From the NCBI RefSeq assembly GCF_047511655.1, contig NC_133390.1, positions 167,482,083 to 167,546,082 of the forward strand: a DNA stretch of 64,000 nucleotides, in the 5' to 3' direction. This stretch comes from Castor canadensis (taxonomy: Eukaryota; Chordata; Mammalia; Rodentia; Castoridae). The translations under genes were made by a program, and so were the position numbers. Shown here piece by piece: positions 61,436 through 64,000 of this stretch. The stretch's first letter is position 1; each line of letters begins with the position of its first letter. The notes beneath the pieces are model-generated. The model did not search any database and was not told the DNA's origin. It saw nothing but the letters and a program-made list of their open reading frames with translations.

Positions 61436-61689
61436 AACATTTACCCTTTTGTATCTGTTCTAAAATTTTGTATAATCATAATCTCAATTTTTATTTCATT
61501 TATTTACTTTTTGGTACTATAAATGTTTTATTAAAATAGAAACAAATTTGGTTTTAATACATAGATTACAGCTTTGTTAGAATGCAGGCATCTTTTTGTC
61601 CTTTTGAATTGCCCTATGAAAGGCACATCTCTTTTTTTGACATGGTGATTCTATATATTTATTCAATTCACTTTAATCCTTTTTATTAT

Positions 61690-63720
61690 TAGCATATAAT
61701 AATTGTGCCAAGTAAGTGTTTTCATTGTGACATTTCCATATATTGTACTCTGGTCATGTTCATCCCCTCTGTTATTTTATTTCCCCTCCCATCTCTACCT
61801 TTGCCCCTTCTTTTTCTACCTTTCCAGTAGTCCCCCTTTTATTTTCATAATCTTGTTTTTTTCCTCTAGTTTGCAGAAATTAGAGAACACATGCAATAGT
61901 TATCTTTGGAGGATAGGCTTATTTCACTTAGCATAATGTTCTCCAGTTCCATCCATTTTCCAGCAAACAACGTAATTTTATTCTTCTTTATGGCTGAGTA
62001 AAATTCCATTGTGTATATATCATATTTTCTTCATCCATTCATCTATTTATGGGCATAATTTGGCTATTGTGATTAGTGCCTTGGTAACTATAAGTATACA
62101 TGTATCTCTAGCATAATCTGACCATCATTTTTTGGGTATATACCCAAAAGTGGTATGGCTGGATCTTATGGAAGTTCTAGCTTTAGATTTTTAAGGAACC
62201 TTCCTACTCATTTCCATAGGGGCTGGAAAATTTTACATTCCTACCAGCAGCCTCACCAGCATTTATTGTCATTTGTTTTCTTGATGATAACCATTCTGAC
62301 TAGTGTGAGGTGGAATCCCAATATAGTGTTCATTTGCATTTCCCTGATGACTAAGAATGGTGAAATTTCTTCATGCATTTATTGACCATTAGCATTTCTT
62401 GACTTCCAAAGTGTCAGATCAGTTATATAACCCATTTATTGATTGGATTGTTTATTCTTCTGCTGTTTAATTTTTAGAGTTCTTTCTATATTCTAGATAT
62501 TAATTCCATGTTTGATGAATATCTGGCAACGACTTTCTCTCATTCTGTAGACTATCTCCTCACTCTGGTAATTGTTTCTTTTGTTGGGCAGAAGCTTTTT
62601 AATTTGTTACAATTCCATTTGTCAATGCTTGCTCTGATTTCCTGAGGTATTGGAGTTGTTTACACAAAGTCCTTGCTTATGCCTGTATCTTGAAATATTT
62701 GCCCTATGTTTTCCCCAAGTAGTTTCAAATCTTACATTAATCTTTTTGATCCATTTTAAGTTGATTTTTTGTGCAGGGTGAAGATCTAGTTTCCTTCTTC
62801 TACCTGTGGATATCCAGCATTCCCAGCACTACTTATGAAAGAGGCTTTTTATCAACATATGTTTTGGGAGCCATTGTCAGGCATCAGATGACAGTATGTT
62901 TGAGCATACTTCTGGACCTTCTATTCTATTCCAATAATGTATGTGTCTGTTTTTGTGCCAGTACCATGCTGCTTTTGTTACTGTGTCTCTGTAGTATAGC
63001 TTGAAGTCAGGTATTGTGATACCTGACAAAGATGTTTTGGTTTTTTTTTTTCTGTTCAAGGTCTTTTATGTTTACATATGGAGTTTAGGATTTTTTTTCT
63101 ATTTCTGTGAAGGATGTGATTGGGATTTTGATGAGGATTCGATTGAATTTGTATACCACTTTTGGTAATATGGCCATTTTACAAATATTTATTCTGCTGA
63201 CCCATGAGCATAGGAGGTTCTTTCATCTCTTACTGTCTTCTTCAGTGCTTTATAGTTTTCATTGTTGATGTCTTGCACATTTTTGTTAAATTTATGCTAG
63301 GTATTTTAGTTTTTGAGACTATTGTGAGTGGAGTTGTTTATGAGTTTTTTAAATGAGTTTGTTATTAGCATATAGAAAAGCTACTGATTTCTGAGTGTTG
63401 ATTTTGTATTGCTGCTCTGCTGAAAATGTCTATCAGATCTAAGAGTTTTCCTACTACAGTCTTTAAGTAGGACCCTATTATCTGTAAACATGGATAATTT
63501 GACTTCTTCGTTTTTTGTATGCATCCCTTTAAAGTTTTTCTCTTCTCTTGTTGCTCTGCCTAAGCATTCAAGCACTATAGTCAGTAAGAGTGGTGATAGT
63601 TGTCAACTTTTTCTCATTCCTTTTTTTTTTTAATAGGAAATACTTTTGTTTTCTGCCATTTGGTATAATGTTGGCTGTAGATTTGTCATATGTGGTCATC
63701 AGTGTTGAGATATGATCTTT
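61690..63720 (-). mobile_element. L1 LINE 3' half, minus strand
   Basis: 3'UTR ('gtgccaagtaagtgttttcattgtgacatttcc'), then 'ttatttcacttagcataatg' and ORF2 C-terminal to mid-ORF2 text ('gtaccatgctgcttttgtt', 'gtagtatagcttgaagtcagg', 'aagtctttaagtaggaccc'-like). Frames are broken. The element is interrupted at about 63722 by a younger L1. Confidence 0.7.
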
Positions 63721-63721
63721 C

Positions 63722-64000
63722 TTTTTTTTTTATTCATATGTGCATACAATGTTTGGGTCATTTCTCCCCCTTCCCCTACCCTCTCCCTCTCCCCACAACC
63801 CCCTCTCTACCAGGCAGAAACTATTTTGCCCTTATCTCTAATTTTGTTGAAGAGAGAGTATAAGCAATAATAGGAAGGAACAAGGGTTTTTGCTAGTTGA
63901 GATAAGGATAGCTGTACAGGGAGTTGACTCACATTAATTTCCTGTACGTGTGTGTGTTACCTTCTAGGTTAATTCTTCTTGATCTAACCTTTTCTCTAGT
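63722..64000 (-). mobile_element. Younger L1, 3' end only, runs off the window
   Basis: A T-run, then 'attcatatgtgcatacaatg', a C-rich block and 'cagaaactattttgcccttatctctaattttgttg', almost identical to 28210-28510. Same subfamily as the nested L1, same orientation. Confidence 0.85.

Overview
This window is mammalian genomic DNA. It is AT-rich and intron-containing, and mostly made of LINE-1, SINE and LTR retroelements. The dominant SINE fuses a 7SL/B1-like unit to a tRNA/ID-like unit (B1-dID type), in dozens of copies. Together with rodent-type genes (a WFDC15-like gene and a seminal vesicle secretory gene), this points to a non-murine rodent. A castorimorph such as beaver is my best guess, but that is inference. 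No bacterial-type operons, rRNA, tRNA genes or CRISPR arrays are present.

The gene content is a slice of the WFDC / REST cluster (WAP four-disulfide-core inhibitors plus rapidly evolving transglutaminase substrates), the equivalent of human 20q13 WFDC12-PI3-SEMG. From left to right I find five loci. (1) A broken WFDC12-like gene, minus strand, about 1030-1349. (2) An apparently intact two-exon WFDC15-like gene, minus strand, 9393-9699, encoding 77 aa with all eight WAP cysteines. (3) A PI3/trappin (elafin-like) pseudogene, minus strand, 22398-23378. Its cementoin-WAP exon is cut by a 647-bp solo LTR flanked by the 5-bp target duplication AGGAC. (4) A broken semenogelin/SVS-type gene on the plus strand, 42588-45100, with a duplicated exon-intron unit and several frameshifts. 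(5) An intact semenogelin/SVS-type gene on the minus strand, 58262-56418, encoding 191 aa in two coding exons with a third, 3'UTR-only exon.

Loci 4 and 5 are the arms of a large inverted duplication (about 42.0-46.3 kb and 54.7-58.6 kb, spacer about 8.3 kb). The similarity covers promoter, TATA box, all three exons, introns and several hundred bp of 3' flank.

Between the genes lie several old minus-strand L1 copies (2.9-5.3, 14.8-18.2, 26.6-32.1, 34.7-38.1, 48.9-50.9, 53.2-54.3 and 61.7-63.7 kb) and plus-strand L1/HAL1-like sequence (11.6-14.6 and 18.2-19.4 kb). A younger 5'-truncated L1 (28191-30540) is nested in the 26.6-32.1 kb copy with a clear target duplication, and a second young L1 enters at 63722 and leaves the window. 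An ERVL-MaLR-like provirus lies at 24.3-26.6 kb, and a second solo LTR with 5-bp TSD TGGTG at 33113-33469. An orphan CpG island with GC boxes lies at 7.43-7.70 kb.

If expressed, the two intact genes encode small secreted proteins: a WAP-type inhibitor or antimicrobial and a seminal coagulum substrate. The other three loci are dead or look dead, so this stretch documents turnover of seminal and epithelial proteinase-inhibitor genes. All repeat family names are from recognition by eye, and boundaries not tied to a TSD are approximate.
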